Part shown: positions 27,518-38,088 of the stretch, piece by piece
Position numbering within the stretch: position 1 is the first letter of the stretch
Layout: the number at the start of each line of letters is the position of its first letter
Origin: CAXBNV01 sp963977185
GTDB lineage: Bacteria > Pseudomonadota > Gammaproteobacteria > JAGOUU01
Direction of reading: 5' to 3'
Assembly (NCBI GenBank): GCA_963977185.1
Contig: CAXBNV010000002.1
Location: 62,001 to 126,000 of the forward strand
Length of the DNA stretch: 64,000 bases
Made by a program: the position numbers and the translations under genes
The notes under the pieces: generated by a model
Database searches by the model: none
The model's input: only the letters and a program-made list of their open reading frames with translations
What the model was told of the DNA's origin: nothing

Positions 27518-30379
27518 CTATTTACCTAAAATAGCTTTTTCGACTAAAATATTTTGCTCTTGCACGTGTATTTTATGACGTCCATTAGCGGGAGAAGAAG
27601 AAGATTCTCTACCTACATATTGTAGTTCTTGCTTGTTAGACAAACAAGATTTTATATTGTGCTGTATACAATACCAAGATCCTTGGTTCATTGGCTCTTC
27701 TTGACACCATACCACTTGTTTAGCATTAGTATACTTACTCAACTCTTCGCATAATTGCTCATTAGGGAATGGATACAACTGCTCTAGTCTTATAATTGCA
27801 ACATTCTCAACTTTATTTTGCTCTCTTGATATAGATAAATCATAATAAACTTTACCCGTGCATAAAACTACTCTTGTAACTTTTTTATGATTGTTTTTGT
27901 CATTCACGTTTGAATCAGATAAAACTAATTCAAATTTACCTGAAGCTAACTCATCTAAATTAGATACAGCTAATTTATGTCTTAATAAACTTTTAGGAGT
28001 AAGAACTATTAGTGGTTTACGGCATGGTCTTATTTGTTGACGTCTAATTAAATGATAAATCTGTGCAGGAGTTGTTGGAATACAAACCTGTATATTCTGC
28101 TCTGCACAAAGTTGCAAATATCTTTCTAATCTTGCTGAAGTATGCTCAGGCCCCATACCTTCATAACCATGAGGTAAAAACATAGTTACACCAGACAAAC
28201 GATTCCATTTTTGTTCACCTGAACTAATAAATTGATCAATAACAACTTGAGCGCCATTTGCAAAATCTCCAAATTGAGCTTCCCAAATAACTAAAGTATT
28301 AGGATCCGTTGATGCATATCCATACTCAAATGCTAAAACAGCTTCTTCTGATAAAAAAGAATTTAATACTTGAATTTGGTTTTTGAGTTCAGGAGTATCA
28401 ACCCAACCCAAAGCTTTACTTTCTTTGTTTTTAATAGCTTTATCTAAAGGACAATAACCCTCACCGGTATTCTGGTCATAAACAACAGCATGGCGATGTG
28501 CAAAAGTACCTCGTTGAGAATCCTGCCCAGAAATTCTTATACTAAAACCAGAATCTAATAATGTTGCATATGCTAAAGTCTCAGCACAACCCCAATCCAT
28601 AGGTAGATTACCTTCAATCATCTTAAGACGATTTTCATATATTTTTTTAATTTGCACTTGCAGTTTAAAATTTTCTGGAATTTTATTTACTTCAATTCCT
28701 AATTTTTTTAACTTATCTTTTGGTATTGTGCTGTTATATTCAAGAGCTAAATCTTTATTTTTATAATCTTTCCATCGACCATTACGTGCTTTATCAAATT
28801 CAGCAAGGTTTGCCGCTACAACCTCTCCTTTGTCTAGTTTTTCTCTATAATGCTCTGAAATTTTATTAACATCATCTTCTGACATTACTTTTTCTGCTAT
28901 AATTTTTTCACTATATAAATCTTTTACAGATGGCATCTTTTTAATATGAGAATACATTACCGGCTGTGTTGCAGAAGGCTCATCTGCTTCATTATGACCA
29001 TGACGTCTATAGCATACTAAATCTATAGCAACATCTTTTTTAAATTTCATTTTGTATTCTACAGCTAATTTAGTTGCAAATAATACAGCCTCAGGATCAT
29101 CTCCATTGACGTGAAAAATAGGTACATCAAGCATTTTAAAAATATCAGTACAGTATCTTGTAGAACGACTCTCACATGGGTTAGCAGTAAATCCTACCTG
29201 ATTATTAATAACAACGTGAACTGTACCACCTATTTTATAACCTTTTATTTGTGACATACTTAAACTTTCCATCACAACGCCTTGACCTGCAACAGCAGAA
29301 TCACCATGCACCGCAATATTTAATACATAATCACTATTTTTATCTGCATGTATATACTGCTTTGCTTTAGTTGATCCTTGAGTAACTGGGGTAACTATTT
29401 CTAAATGGGAAGGATTAAAAGATAATGCGACATGAATAGTTCCTGATTTTGTTCTAATTAAAGATGAAAATCCTTGATGATATTTAACATCGCCACTAAT
29501 ATTTTCAACTATAGCTTTACCTTCAAACTCATCAAATAATTCTTGAGGTGGTTTTCCTAAAACATTAACTAAAACATTTAATCTACCACGATGAGCCATC
29601 CCAATAAGAATCTCTTTTCCACCATTTTGGCTGTAATGATGAATCAAAGTATCAAGCATTACTATAAAGCTCTCGCCGCCTTCTAAAGAAAATCTTTTTT
29701 GACCAACATATTTAGTATGTAAATATTTTTCTAAGCCATCTGCAGCAACTAATTTGTCATAAATTAATTTTTTTATCTCATCGTTATATTCTAAATTACC
29801 ATGCTTTTGTTCAATTTTATCTCTAAGCCACAATCTTTCTTCAATATTATCTATATGCCAATACTCATAACCAATAGAGTTACAATAAGTTTTATCAAGA
29901 CCTGTAATTATATTGTTTAAACTTTCAGATTGATTAAAAAACTCATCGCTTGAAAATTTTTGTTTTAAATTTTCTTGAGTAAGATTATAATATTCTTTTG
30001 TTATTTCTTGAACAAACCTTGGTTCATGAAGATGTATAGGATCTAAGTTGGCTCTTTTATGACCATAACTTCTATAAGCATCAATTAATTTATCAACTTT
30101 ACCTTGAGCTATTGCATGAGATGTATCTTGTGATACTTCAGTTTGTACTGCAAATTTTTGCTTATTTTTAGAATAATCTTCAAAAAATTCAACCACACCT
30201 TTATGTGATTTATCTAAATTATTATCTTTTAAATTATTATTAAAATAATTTTGCCAATAATCTGGGACACTAGATGGATCGTTTAAATATAAATCATACA
30301 TTTGCTCAAGGAATTCTATATTACCTCCAGCCAACATAGAGCTATCTAATAATTCTTGCATTGTTCTTTTATGAGACAT
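27518..30379 (-). CDS. sucA: 2-oxoglutarate dehydrogenase E1 component
   Basis: Thiamine-diphosphate-dependent decarboxylase of the 2-oxoglutarate dehydrogenase complex. The 953 residues begin with the E1 N-terminal motif FLEQMYDLYLNDPSSVPDYW (E2-interacting), then GMAHRGRLNVLVNVLGKPP, AVHGDSAVAGQGVV, QVGFTANP, VNGDDPEAVLFATKLA (ThDP/Mg site GDDPEAV), VCYRRHGHNEADEPS and the C-terminal LPHGYEGMGPEHTSARLER. All catalytic segments are present. It is separated from sdhB by 108 bases that contain a long AT-rich stem-loop. Confidence 0.98.
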   Translation of the reverse strand: MSHKRTMQELLDSSMLAGGNIEFLEQMYDLYLNDPSSVPDYWQNYFNNNLKDNNLDKSHKGVVEFFEDYSKNKQKFAVQTEVSQDTSHAIAQGKVDKLIDAYRSYGHKRANLDPIHLHEPRFVQEITKEYYNLTQENLKQKFSSDEFFNQSESLNNIITGLDKTYCNSIGYEYWHIDNIEERLWLRDKIEQKHGNLEYNDEIKKLIYDKLVAADGLEKYLHTKYVGQKRFSLEGGESFIVMLDTLIHHYSQNGGKEILIGMAHRGRLNVLVNVLGKPPQELFDEFEGKAIVENISGDVKYHQGFSSLIRTKSGTIHVALSFNPSHLEIVTPVTQGSTKAKQYIHADKNSDYVLNIAVHGDSAVAGQGVVMESLSMSQIKGYKIGGTVHVVINNQVGFTANPCESRSTRYCTDIFKMLDVPIFHVNGDDPEAVLFATKLAVEYKMKFKKDVAIDLVCYRRHGHNEADEPSATQPVMYSHIKKMPSVKDLYSEKIIAEKVMSEDDVNKISEHYREKLDKGEVVAANLAEFDKARNGRWKDYKNKDLALEYNSTIPKDKLKKLGIEVNKIPENFKLQVQIKKIYENRLKMIEGNLPMDWGCAETLAYATLLDSGFSIRISGQDSQRGTFAHRHAVVYDQNTGEGYCPLDKAIKNKESKALGWVDTPELKNQIQVLNSFLSEEAVLAFEYGYASTDPNTLVIWEAQFGDFANGAQVVIDQFISSGEQKWNRLSGVTMFLPHGYEGMGPEHTSARLERYLQLCAEQNIQVCIPTTPAQIYHLIRRQQIRPCRKPLIVLTPKSLLRHKLAVSNLDELASGKFELVLSDSNVNDKNNHKKVTRVVLCTGKVYYDLSISREQNKVENVAIIRLEQLYPFPNEQLCEELSKYTNAKQVVWCQEEPMNQGSWYCIQHNIKSCLSNKQELQYVGRESSSSPANGRHKIHVQEQNILVEKAILGK

Positions 30380-30394
30380 TATTCAGGCACCTAA

Positions 30395-30444
30395 ATATAA
30401 TATAAATTATAGCTATAATAAATGCCTATAATTATATATTATAT
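30395..30444 (-). repeat. Long AT-rich stem-loop between sdhB and sucA
   Basis: ATATAATATAAATTATAG (30395-30412) pairs with CTATAATTATATATTATAT (30426-30444) apart from a single bulged base. The loop is 13 bases. It sits between the sdh and suc halves of the operon and just upstream of the sucA start, so it may be an mRNA processing or stability element, or part of an internal promoter. Confidence 0.5.
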
Positions 30445-30487
30445 TTAAAGTTTTCAGAAATTAAATTTAATTATGGCTTTATTTAAT

Positions 30488-31207
30488 TTAGCTTTCGTTA
30501 TCAATCAGCATTGTTTTTATTTTACTTATAGCTTTCGTAGGATTTAAATTCTTAGGGCAAACATCAACACAGTTCATAATACTATGGCAACGCATCACAC
30601 TAAAAGCATCATTTAAAGTTTCCAAACGTTCTTCTTTGCCATCATCCCTAGTATCCGCTAAAAACCTATAAGCATGTAATAAAGCTGCTGGACCTAAAAA
30701 CTTATCAGGATTCCACCAAAAAGATGGGCAAGAAGATGAACAACAAGCGCATAAAATACATTCATACAAACCATTTAAAGCATCTGCTTCTTCTGGAGAT
30801 TGAAGTCTTTCTTTAACTGGAGGTGCACTTTTATTGATTAAATATGGCTTAGCTTTTTCATATTGATCATAAAACTGCGTCATATCAACTACTAAATCTC
30901 TAATAACAGGTAATCCAGGCAAAGGTCTTAAAGTAATTTTATTACCTAATGATGAAATATGAGTTATACAGCATAATTGATTTTTGCCATTAACATTCAT
31001 ACCATCAGAACCACAAACACCTTCACCACATGAATGTCTAAAACTTAAAGTTGAATCTTGTTCTTTTAATAACTTTAAAGCAGTTAAAAGCATCATATCG
31101 CCATCAGCTGGAATATCAAGAGTATAATCTTGCATGTATGGCTTTTTATCATTTTCAGGATTATAACGATAAATAGAAAATTTTATTGTCTTTTTATTTG
31201 CGCTCAT
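30488..31207 (-). CDS. sdhB: Succinate dehydrogenase iron-sulfur subunit
   Basis: The electron-transfer subunit of respiratory complex II. The 239 residues carry the plant-type 2Fe-2S site (SCGEGVCGSDGMNVNG with a later C), the 4Fe-4S site (CILCACCSSSCPSFWWNP) and the 3Fe-4S site (MRCHSIMNCVDVCPKNLNP). This is the complete ligand set. It lies 14 bases after sdhA with an AAGGA motif in the gap. Confidence 0.98.
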   Translation of the reverse strand: MSANKKTIKFSIYRYNPENDKKPYMQDYTLDIPADGDMMLLTALKLLKEQDSTLSFRHSCGEGVCGSDGMNVNGKNQLCCITHISSLGNKITLRPLPGLPVIRDLVVDMTQFYDQYEKAKPYLINKSAPPVKERLQSPEEADALNGLYECILCACCSSSCPSFWWNPDKFLGPAALLHAYRFLADTRDDGKEERLETLNDAFSVMRCHSIMNCVDVCPKNLNPTKAISKIKTMLIDNES

Positions 31208-31221
31208 AAAAAATCCTTAAA

Positions 31222-33000
31222 TTAATATACTCTTTCTTTTGGAGGAAATCCATCAACCCATTTAGGCTTAAAATTTACCGATCTATTTGTATAACTGCCA
31301 TCGGCAAAAACAATTGAATGCTTTAACCAATTTTTATCATCTCTTTCTGGAAAATCTTCACGACTATGAGCCCCTCGACTTTCTTCTCTTTTTAAGGCAC
31401 TGATCGCTGTTGCCATTGCAATAGCCATTAAATTATCTAATTCTAAGGCTTCAACTCTTGCTGTATTAAATACTCTAGATGAATCAGAAAGTTTAGCTGT
31501 TGCTATTCTTGATTGTAAATCTTCCAATTTTTTTAAACCTTCTTTCATAACTTCAGCCGTTCTAAAAACACCAAAGTCAGCTTGCATTGTTTCTTGCAAT
31601 TCATCTTTTAACTCGTAAACACCCTCTGCGTTTGAATTATTACTTTTAGCAGTCTCATCCCAACGGTTAATTCTTGCTAATACTTTATCAATCGCATCAT
31701 TAGTTGCATAAGAACTATCCATACCTTGATTCAATGATTCAATAGCATGTATTCCTGATGCACGACCAAACACAACCAAATCTAATAAAGAATTAGAACC
31801 TAATCGATTAGCTCCATGAACAGACACACTAGCACATTCTCCAATAGCATATAAACCATTGACTAAACTGTCTTCTCCAGATTTCTTATTGGTATCTAAT
31901 ACTTGTCCATGCACATTAGTTGGAATACCGCCCATCATATAATGACAAGTTGGAACTACAGGAATTGGTGTTTTAATAGGATCTACATGAGCAAATGTTT
32001 TAGCAAGCTCACGAATTCCTGGTAATCTTTTAGTAATAATTTCAGGATTTAAATGATTTAGTTTTAAATAAATATGATCGCCTTTTGGACCACATCCCCG
32101 ACCTTCCTTGATCTCTGTTGCCATAGCTCGTGCAACAACATCACGACATGCTAAATCCTTCACATTTGGCGCATATCGTTCCATAAATCTTTCGCCGTCT
32201 TTATTTAATAGGTAACCACCTTCACCACGACAACCTTCAGTAACTAATACACCGGCCCCATAAATACCTGTTGGATGAAATTGCCACATTTCCATATCTT
32301 GCACTGGAAGTCCGGCTCTTAAAGCCATACCAATACCATCGCCTGTATTAATAGCTGCGTTAGTAGTAGATTTATAAATCCTGCCAGCACCACCTGTTGC
32401 TAAAATCACAATTTTTGCTTCAATAAAAACAACTTCGCCATTTTCTATATCAAAAACTAAAACCCCTGCAACTGCACCATCATCTGATCTTACTAAATCA
32501 ACAGCATACCATTCATTAAAAAATCTAGTATTACATGCAACATTTTGCTGATATAAAGTATGCAATAAAGCATGACCTGTTCTATCGGCAGCAGCACACG
32601 TTCTTCTAATTAAAGCTTCACCATAATTTTTTGTTTGACCACCAAAAGCTCTTTGATAAATACGACCATCATCTAAACGCGAAAAAGGCATACCCATATG
32701 TTCAAGCTCATACACAACTTCTGGAGCTTTTTGACACATATATTCAATACTATCTTGATCACCTAAATAATCAGATCCTTTTATAGTATCATACATATGC
32801 CAACGCCAATCATCATGCTCAACATTGCCTAATGATGCAGCCATTCCACCTTGTGCAGAAACAGTATGTGATCTAGTTGGAAAAACTTTTGATATTACGG
32901 CTGTTTTATAATTAGCTTGTGCTAATTGATAAGAAGCACGCAGACCAGCACCACCGCCACCAATAACTATGGCATCATATGAGGATCTAGAAATAGTCAT
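31222..33000 (-). CDS. sdhA: Succinate dehydrogenase flavoprotein subunit
   Basis: The catalytic FAD subunit of complex II. The 592 residues show the dinucleotide fold [17 protein letters not shown], the FAD-attachment histidine in [35 protein letters not shown], the catalytic Arg region [12 protein letters not shown], and [19 protein letters not shown]. The C-terminal domain begins after residue 440. Its ATG directly follows the sdhD stop codon (TAAATG), indicating tight translational coupling. Confidence 0.98.
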   Translation of the reverse strand: MTISRSSYDAIVIGGGGAGLRASYQLAQANYKTAVISKVFPTRSHTVSAQGGMAASLGNVEHDDWRWHMYDTIKGSDYLGDQDSIEYMCQKAPEVVYELEHMGMPFSRLDDGRIYQRAFGGQTKNYGEALIRRTCAAADRTGHALLHTLYQQNVACNTRFFNEWYAVDLVRSDDGAVAGVLVFDIENGEVVFIEAKIVILATGGAGRIYKSTTNAAINTGDGIGMALRAGLPVQDMEMWQFHPTGIYGAGVLVTEGCRGEGGYLLNKDGERFMERYAPNVKDLACRDVVARAMATEIKEGRGCGPKGDHIYLKLNHLNPEIITKRLPGIRELAKTFAHVDPIKTPIPVVPTCHYMMGGIPTNVHGQVLDTNKKSGEDSLVNGLYAIGECASVSVHGANRLGSNSLLDLVVFGRASGIHAIESLNQGMDSSYATNDAIDKVLARINRWDETAKSNNSNAEGVYELKDELQETMQADFGVFRTAEVMKEGLKKLEDLQSRIATAKLSDSSRVFNTARVEALELDNLMAIAMATAISALKREESRGAHSREDFPERDDKNWLKHSIVFADGSYTNRSVNFKPKWVDGFPPKERVY

Positions 33001-33351
33001 TTATAAACTCCAAAAAATTTGTATTGACCAAATAAGGTAAAAAATACTTACTAAAATTACTAAAACTTCTAATATAATTCTAATAGAGCTAATTTTCACA
33101 TAATCTGTAAAAACTGACCAAAGCCCTATCCATGCATGCAAGACTAAACTTAAAACAAAAAATATAGTCAATATTTGCATAAATCTATTAGAATATAATC
33201 CAACCCACAAATCATAATCTAAATTATGAGAGTTTACGCAAATATACCCTATAAGAAAAACAGAGTATACCGCCACAATAACAGCACTAACTCTTTGAAC
33301 TAACCAATCCTGTACACCATTCTTACCGAAACTAGTAACGCTGCTAATCAT
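33001..33351 (-). CDS. sdhD: Succinate dehydrogenase membrane anchor SdhD
   Basis: A 116-residue inner-membrane subunit with three helices. It begins MISSVTSFGKNGVQDWLVQR, with the family GxxDWxxQRxSA quinone-site region. The second helix holds LVLHAWIGLWSVFTDY, with the heme-ligand-type His and the Asp-Tyr pair near the quinone site. The start was set at the ATG at 33351, which overlaps the sdhC stop as ATGA; the frame also has a TTG at 33357 that is less likely. Confidence 0.93.
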   Translation of the reverse strand: MISSVTSFGKNGVQDWLVQRVSAVIVAVYSVFLIGYICVNSHNLDYDLWVGLYSNRFMQILTIFFVLSLVLHAWIGLWSVFTDYVKISSIRIILEVLVILVSIFYLIWSIQIFWSL

Positions 33352-33725
33352 AACCAATATCCAATACTAAATATTACAATTAATAAAAGACTTAATACAA
33401 AAACTATATAAGCCCCTACTTTTCCTGAATACTTACCTTCACCTATATGACAAAAATCCATAATCAAGTGCCGTATTCCTGCTATCAAATGATAAATCAA
33501 AGCGCATAACATAATCCAAACAATTATTTTAACCGACATGCTATTGAAAAAGTTATTTACATCAGTAAATCCATCTTCTGATTGCAATGATATATCTAGC
33601 GCATATAAAAAAATAGGAATCGCAAAAAACAAAATAACCCCTGACATTCTATGCAAGATAGATGCAATAGCAGCAGATGGAAATTTAATAGTAAATAAAT
33701 CTAAATTAACTGGTCTTTTCTTCAT
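33348..33725 (-). CDS. sdhC: Succinate dehydrogenase cytochrome b556 subunit SdhC
   Basis: A 125-residue subunit with three membrane helices that binds heme b together with SdhD. It begins KKRPVNLDLFTIKFPSAAIA and has ILHRMSGVILFFAIP (the family SIxHRxSG quinone-site motif) and LIYHLIAGIRHLIMD (heme His). It is the first gene of the leftward operon. The 277-base region to gltA carries both promoters. Confidence 0.95.
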   Translation of the reverse strand: MKKRPVNLDLFTIKFPSAAIASILHRMSGVILFFAIPIFLYALDISLQSEDGFTDVNNFFNSMSVKIIVWIMLCALIYHLIAGIRHLIMDFCHIGEGKYSGKVGAYIVFVLSLLLIVIFSIGYWL

Positions 33726-33928
33726 AATTTTTATTATCTTTTGAAAATTTAATTTTACCCATACATTATGAATTAATATTATTAATTTGTAAAATATGCC
33801 AGAAAATATAAATTAAATAATTTAATATATATAATTTATAATGTGTATTAATTCCATAAGACATTATTAATTTTTGAAATTGGCATATACTAAATAAAAT
33901 ATAAATAAAAAACCAAATAAATTTGAGT

Positions 33929-33957
33929 TTGACAATAATCTGTAATAAAAATATGAT
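33929..33957 (+). promoter_or_regulatory. Sigma-70-type promoter for gltA
   Basis: A perfect TTGACA (33929-33934), a 17-base spacer and TATGAT (33952-33957) lie about 45 bases before the gltA ATG. Transcription would start near 33964, giving a leader of about 39 bases. Confidence 0.7.
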
Positions 33958-34002
33958 AACTGTGAATTTTTAAATATTTTAGGATTCTTATAAATAAAAA
34001 TT

Positions 34003-35295
34003 ATGGCTACTGAAAATAAAAATATAACGGCAAATTTAACTTTAGAAAATGATAATATAAAACTTCCCATTTACAAAGCTACCCTAGGGCAAGATGTAAT
34101 AGATGTTACAAGTATAATAAAACACAATAAATTTACATTTGATCCAGGATTTTCTTCCACAGCATCATGCGAATCAAAAATTACTTACATTGATGGTGAT
34201 AATGGTATATTACTTTACAGAGGCTATCCAATTGAACAATTGGCTGAAAAATCTTCTTATTTAGAAACATGCTATTTATTACTAAATGGTGAATTGCCAA
34301 ATTCAGGCGAATTGGAAGTATTCAATAATGAAATAAATGATTTGGCCCTGCTAAATGAGCAGTTATCTGGAGTTACTGCAGGATTTAGACATGATGCACA
34401 TCCAATGTCTATAGTTTTATCTACCGTAAGTGCTTTAGCTTCAGTTCATCATGATAAACTTGATATAAAAAATCAAGACCATAGAATATTTACAGCAAAA
34501 AACCTTATTGCTAAAATACCAACCATTAGTGCTATGGCATATAGATTTAGCATTGATGAATCTTATGTATATCCTCAAGATCATTTTAATTATACAGAAA
34601 ACTTCTTAAATATGATGTTTTCTAAGCCGAATAAAGATTATGAACCTAACCCTGTTGTTGCAAAAGCATTAGATAAAATTTTTATTTTACATGCTGATCA
34701 TGAACAAAATGCTTCAACATCTACAGTAAGACTTGCAGGTTCAACTGGAACAAATCCTTATGCCGCCATAGCATCTGGTATAGCTGCTTTATGGGGGCCT
34801 GCGCATGGTGGTGCCAATGAAGCTGTAATAAAAATGCTCAACCAAATAGGGCATGAAGATAATATTGAAAAATTTATTAACAAAGCCAAAGATAAAAATG
34901 ACTCATTCAGATTAATGGGTTTTGGTCACAGAGTATATAAAAACTTTGATCCAAGAGCTAATATTATGCGCTCAACTTGTTATGAAGTCTTAGATTCATT
35001 AGATCAAGGTGATAATCAATTATTCAAAATAGCGTTAAAACTAGAAAAAATTGCTCTAGAAGATGAATATTTTGTTAAAAGAAAATTATATCCAAATGTA
35101 GACTTCTATTCTGGTATTATTTTACAAGCTATGGGAATTCCAACCAATATGTTTACAGTATTATTTGCATTGGCAAGAACATCTGGCTGGATTTCACATT
35201 GGAATGAAATGCTTAGTATGCCAGGCAGAATTGGTCGTCCAAGACAGCTATATACCGGTTATGAAAAACGTAATTACCTTGATTCAGAAAAATAA
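34003..35295 (+). CDS. gltA: Citrate synthase (type II)
   Basis: Condenses acetyl-CoA with oxaloacetate, the entry step of the TCA cycle. The 430 residues include [20 protein letters not shown], the substrate His in [32 protein letters not shown] (catalytic His) and [15 protein letters not shown] (His and Arg), plus DFYSGIIL with the catalytic Asp. The N-terminal extension is that of the hexameric NADH-sensitive Gram-negative type. It is divergent from sdhCDAB-sucABCD, as in many gammaproteobacteria, and is followed by a terminator. Confidence 0.98.
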   Translation: MATENKNITANLTLENDNIKLPIYKATLGQDVIDVTSIIKHNKFTFDPGFSSTASCESKITYIDGDNGILLYRGYPIEQLAEKSSYLETCYLLLNGELPNSGELEVFNNEINDLALLNEQLSGVTAGFRHDAHPMSIVLSTVSALASVHHDKLDIKNQDHRIFTAKNLIAKIPTISAMAYRFSIDESYVYPQDHFNYTENFLNMMFSKPNKDYEPNPVVAKALDKIFILHADHEQNASTSTVRLAGSTGTNPYAAIASGIAALWGPAHGGANEAVIKMLNQIGHEDNIEKFINKAKDKNDSFRLMGFGHRVYKNFDPRANIMRSTCYEVLDSLDQGDNQLFKIALKLEKIALEDEYFVKRKLYPNVDFYSGIILQAMGIPTNMFTVLFALARTSGWISHWNEMLSMPGRIGRPRQLYTGYEKRNYLDSEK

Positions 35296-35310
35296 TAATT
35301 AAAAAAATCC

Positions 35311-35350
35311 CCTCTCCCATAATTATTACCAGTAATTAATACGGGAGAGG
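35311..35350. terminator. Bidirectional terminator between gltA and a binding-protein gene
   Basis: CCTCTCCC (35311-35318) pairs with GGGAGAGG (35343-35350), and parts of the AT-rich interior (TAATTATTAC against GTAATTAATA) can extend the stem. It lies 16 bases after gltA and 14 bases after the convergent gene. A-runs flank the left side, giving a U-tract for the leftward transcript. Confidence 0.7.
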
Positions 35351-35363
35351 CTCTATATATCTA

Positions 35364-37478
35364 TTAAAAGTCTAATAACTTTTTCTTTCTATGTTGCTTT
35401 AAATAATAACTAATACTAACTGGCAATAATAAAATTAAAATAATTATAATTAAATATAAAAATGGATGTAACATTGGCTGATTCCATTTTTGTCTTAATT
35501 CATCTCTTAATTTAGGATCAAGCCATTTATATTTAATAGTATTATTACCAAGAGCTAATAAATTATAAGCTCCATTCCATCCTTGAGATAAAGAATATGA
35601 TTGAGGATAAAAACCCCAAATCCATGGAGTATCTTTTTGTAAAATTTTAATCATCTTATCTATAAGCTCCAATCTTTCAGGTCCATTTTTCATGTAACGC
35701 ATTTTATTAAATAATTTATCAAACTCTTGATTACTGTAGTTAGATGCATTTTCACCATGAAACTGTACTTTACCTTGCGTACTATCAAATAAAAATAAAA
35801 AATTTTCAGGATCAGGATAATCAGCATTCCATCCCCATGAATACATCTGCGCCTTACCATTACGCATTTTTTCCATAAAACGATTGTATTGTGTTACTCT
35901 AACATTTAACTCAATATTGAGCTTTCTGAACTGCTCTCGTAACCAATTAAACTTAGCTCTATCATCAGGCCCACCATTTGATACAGCTTCAAAATTAATA
36001 ATCAATGGACGATTATTCTTAACATCGTATCCATTTGGGTAACCTGCTTGTATTAATAATTTCTTAGCGTAATTAATATCATAATTAGAATCTATATTTT
36101 GATGCTCTACAGTACTTCCAAAAATTTGGCTAGGTATTGGGCCTTTTGCAATAATACCTCTACCATTTAGAAATATTTCTATAAATTCATTAATATCAAA
36201 GGCTATTGATATAGCCTTTCTTAATTTTTGTTTATCTTCCGTATAACCCCCTACTACAGGATCAAGCATATTAAATCCCCAATAAAATATAGATGGGGTT
36301 GTTTCTTTTTTTAAACTAATTTTTTTATCCTTCATGTAACTAGTTAATTTAAAGCCTCCAGTATTACTAACTTGTAAAGCTTGTGCAAAATTGTCTGATG
36401 CAACACCTGAGTAGTCATAATAACCTTGTAAAAACTTATTCCATGTTGGAATAGATTCTTTTTCTAAGGTGAATACAACTTTATCTATAAATGGCAATTT
36501 TTTATTAGCTTTTGATTCAAAATCTTTATTATTTAAATTATTTAAATCAATCTTTGGAAATAATTCTAAATGAAAATTAGGGTTTTTCTCTAATAACATT
36601 ATTTTATTAGGATTATTTTTAGTTAACATGTATGGCCCTGTTCCTATAGGATACCAATCTAATGTAATATTTTTTTTCTCTAATCCTTCTTGTGAATAAA
36701 ATTTCTCAGCTTCCCATGGCATTGATGTAAAAAATGGCATAGCAAGCCAATATATAAATTGCGGATATTCTTTATCTAAAATAATTTCATAAGTATACCT
36801 GTCAATAACTCTAGCCCCAGATAACTCAATATCATTAAGATTAATAAATTCAGGGTATAATTTTTTATTAGTTTTTCTTAATTTAAAAATTTTAGCTCTA
36901 AAATTTTTAAATCCTGAAATATATTCGCTCATAAGACCAAAAATGGGAGAGTTATTTTTAGGATCAGCAATTCTTTTAATTTGATATACATAATCATATG
37001 CTGTTAACTCTCTAGTAGTAGAGTAATTATTTTTTTTAGCAAAACTATCTAAATTATAAATTTTATTTAAATCTTGTTTTGTTAAATTATGATAAACATA
37101 ATTATTGTTTATATTTTTATATAAAGCCGGATGTGGTTGATAATAAATATCTGGTTTAATAGTAATTCTATAAATTACTTTGTTATCTTTTTTTATAATC
37201 TCAGGATAATTTTTAGAAATTAAATTCTCTAATTGATAAGGTCTAATCAAATAATTATATTGTAATACTGGTTCATAAATTTGACCTATGAAAACATATT
37301 CATTAGAAGAATAAGCCTTTGCGGGATCTAAATTTTTTGGCCGCTCTGAAAAAGATGAGTATAAAATATTTGAATTATTTTCAAAAGAAGGATATGGATT
37401 ATTCCATAAAGATGCGTTAGTAAAATTTATTGAAACAATTAAAATAAGTAATATTTTAACAAAAAAATTATAAAACAT
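35364..37478 (-). CDS. Extracellular solute-binding protein family 5, C-terminally membrane-anchored
   Basis: A 704-residue peptide/nickel-type binding protein of an ABC importer. It has a signal peptide (MFYNFFVKILLILIVSINFT, cleaved near NAS). The family 5 core includes RPKNLDPAKAYSSNEYVFIG, LDWYPIGTGPYMLTKNNPNK, LRKAISIAFDINEFIEIFLN and SWGWNADYPDPENFLFLFDS. At the end a single helix, FLYLIIIILILLLPVSIS, is followed by the basic tail KQHRKKKLLDF. A tail-anchored binding protein is atypical, as most are soluble or lipoproteins. No permease or ATPase genes flank it. Confidence 0.88.
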   Translation of the reverse strand: MFYNFFVKILLILIVSINFTNASLWNNPYPSFENNSNILYSSFSERPKNLDPAKAYSSNEYVFIGQIYEPVLQYNYLIRPYQLENLISKNYPEIIKKDNKVIYRITIKPDIYYQPHPALYKNINNNYVYHNLTKQDLNKIYNLDSFAKKNNYSTTRELTAYDYVYQIKRIADPKNNSPIFGLMSEYISGFKNFRAKIFKLRKTNKKLYPEFINLNDIELSGARVIDRYTYEIILDKEYPQFIYWLAMPFFTSMPWEAEKFYSQEGLEKKNITLDWYPIGTGPYMLTKNNPNKIMLLEKNPNFHLELFPKIDLNNLNNKDFESKANKKLPFIDKVVFTLEKESIPTWNKFLQGYYDYSGVASDNFAQALQVSNTGGFKLTSYMKDKKISLKKETTPSIFYWGFNMLDPVVGGYTEDKQKLRKAISIAFDINEFIEIFLNGRGIIAKGPIPSQIFGSTVEHQNIDSNYDINYAKKLLIQAGYPNGYDVKNNRPLIINFEAVSNGGPDDRAKFNWLREQFRKLNIELNVRVTQYNRFMEKMRNGKAQMYSWGWNADYPDPENFLFLFDSTQGKVQFHGENASNYSNQEFDKLFNKMRYMKNGPERLELIDKMIKILQKDTPWIWGFYPQSYSLSQGWNGAYNLLALGNNTIKYKWLDPKLRDELRQKWNQPMLHPFLYLIIIILILLLPVSISYYLKQHRKKKLLDF

Positions 37479-38088
37479 TATTATAAATAAAATCCATTTT
37501 TATATTATCTACATTTGATTATTAGTATATATTCAGATGTATACTTACTTTTGAGCAAACTTAAATTAGTTTATTTTTTGTGATTAGCTTGTCTGATTGT
37601 AATCATTTTAATATCTTATAACTTATGTTTTTGCTCATAAATTTTCCCTATCTTTAAATATATTAAAGTTAATTCATTCTACCATATTGAGATTATACTA
37701 CTAATTATAATGTCAATGTAATTTATAAAATAAACAATAACTAGTATATTAAATTATCATAACTTTTTGTGATAATAATAAATTAACAAAATAGTTGTAT
37801 ACAATTTTAATCAAAAACCATACTAACAAACTGTTAAAAAGTAATATTTTTACTTTAAAATCAAACAGATATCATTAGTGCATACTATATATACATATCT
37901 GATATTTATATAATCAATAACAAATAATAAAAATTAATTTTAAATAATTAAGTTAATTTGAAACTATTTTGCTAGATATTGTTCTTATAAACATGTGCGC
38001 CTATCTTAATTTATCATTAAGTTAGCGTTTGGTAAGTCAAAATGAAATATTCTATTAATTTTAAAAATTTCAAAATAAGGATAAAATT
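37479..38088. other. Intergenic region of 610 bases
   Basis: No credible coding frame on either strand. The region is AT-rich and holds small inverted repeats: an ATTATCA/TGATAAT pair near 37755-37780 and CAGATAT (37866-37872) with ATATCTG (37895-37901). No RNA family was recognised. It probably contains the promoter of the BON-domain gene at its right end and that of the binding-protein gene at its left end. Confidence 0.5.

Noticed and set aside
37479..38088. A riboswitch or structured RNA in the 610-bp gap
   Set aside because: Only short AT-rich inverted repeats are visible and no known RNA motif was recognised; a covariance-model search (Rfam) would be needed.
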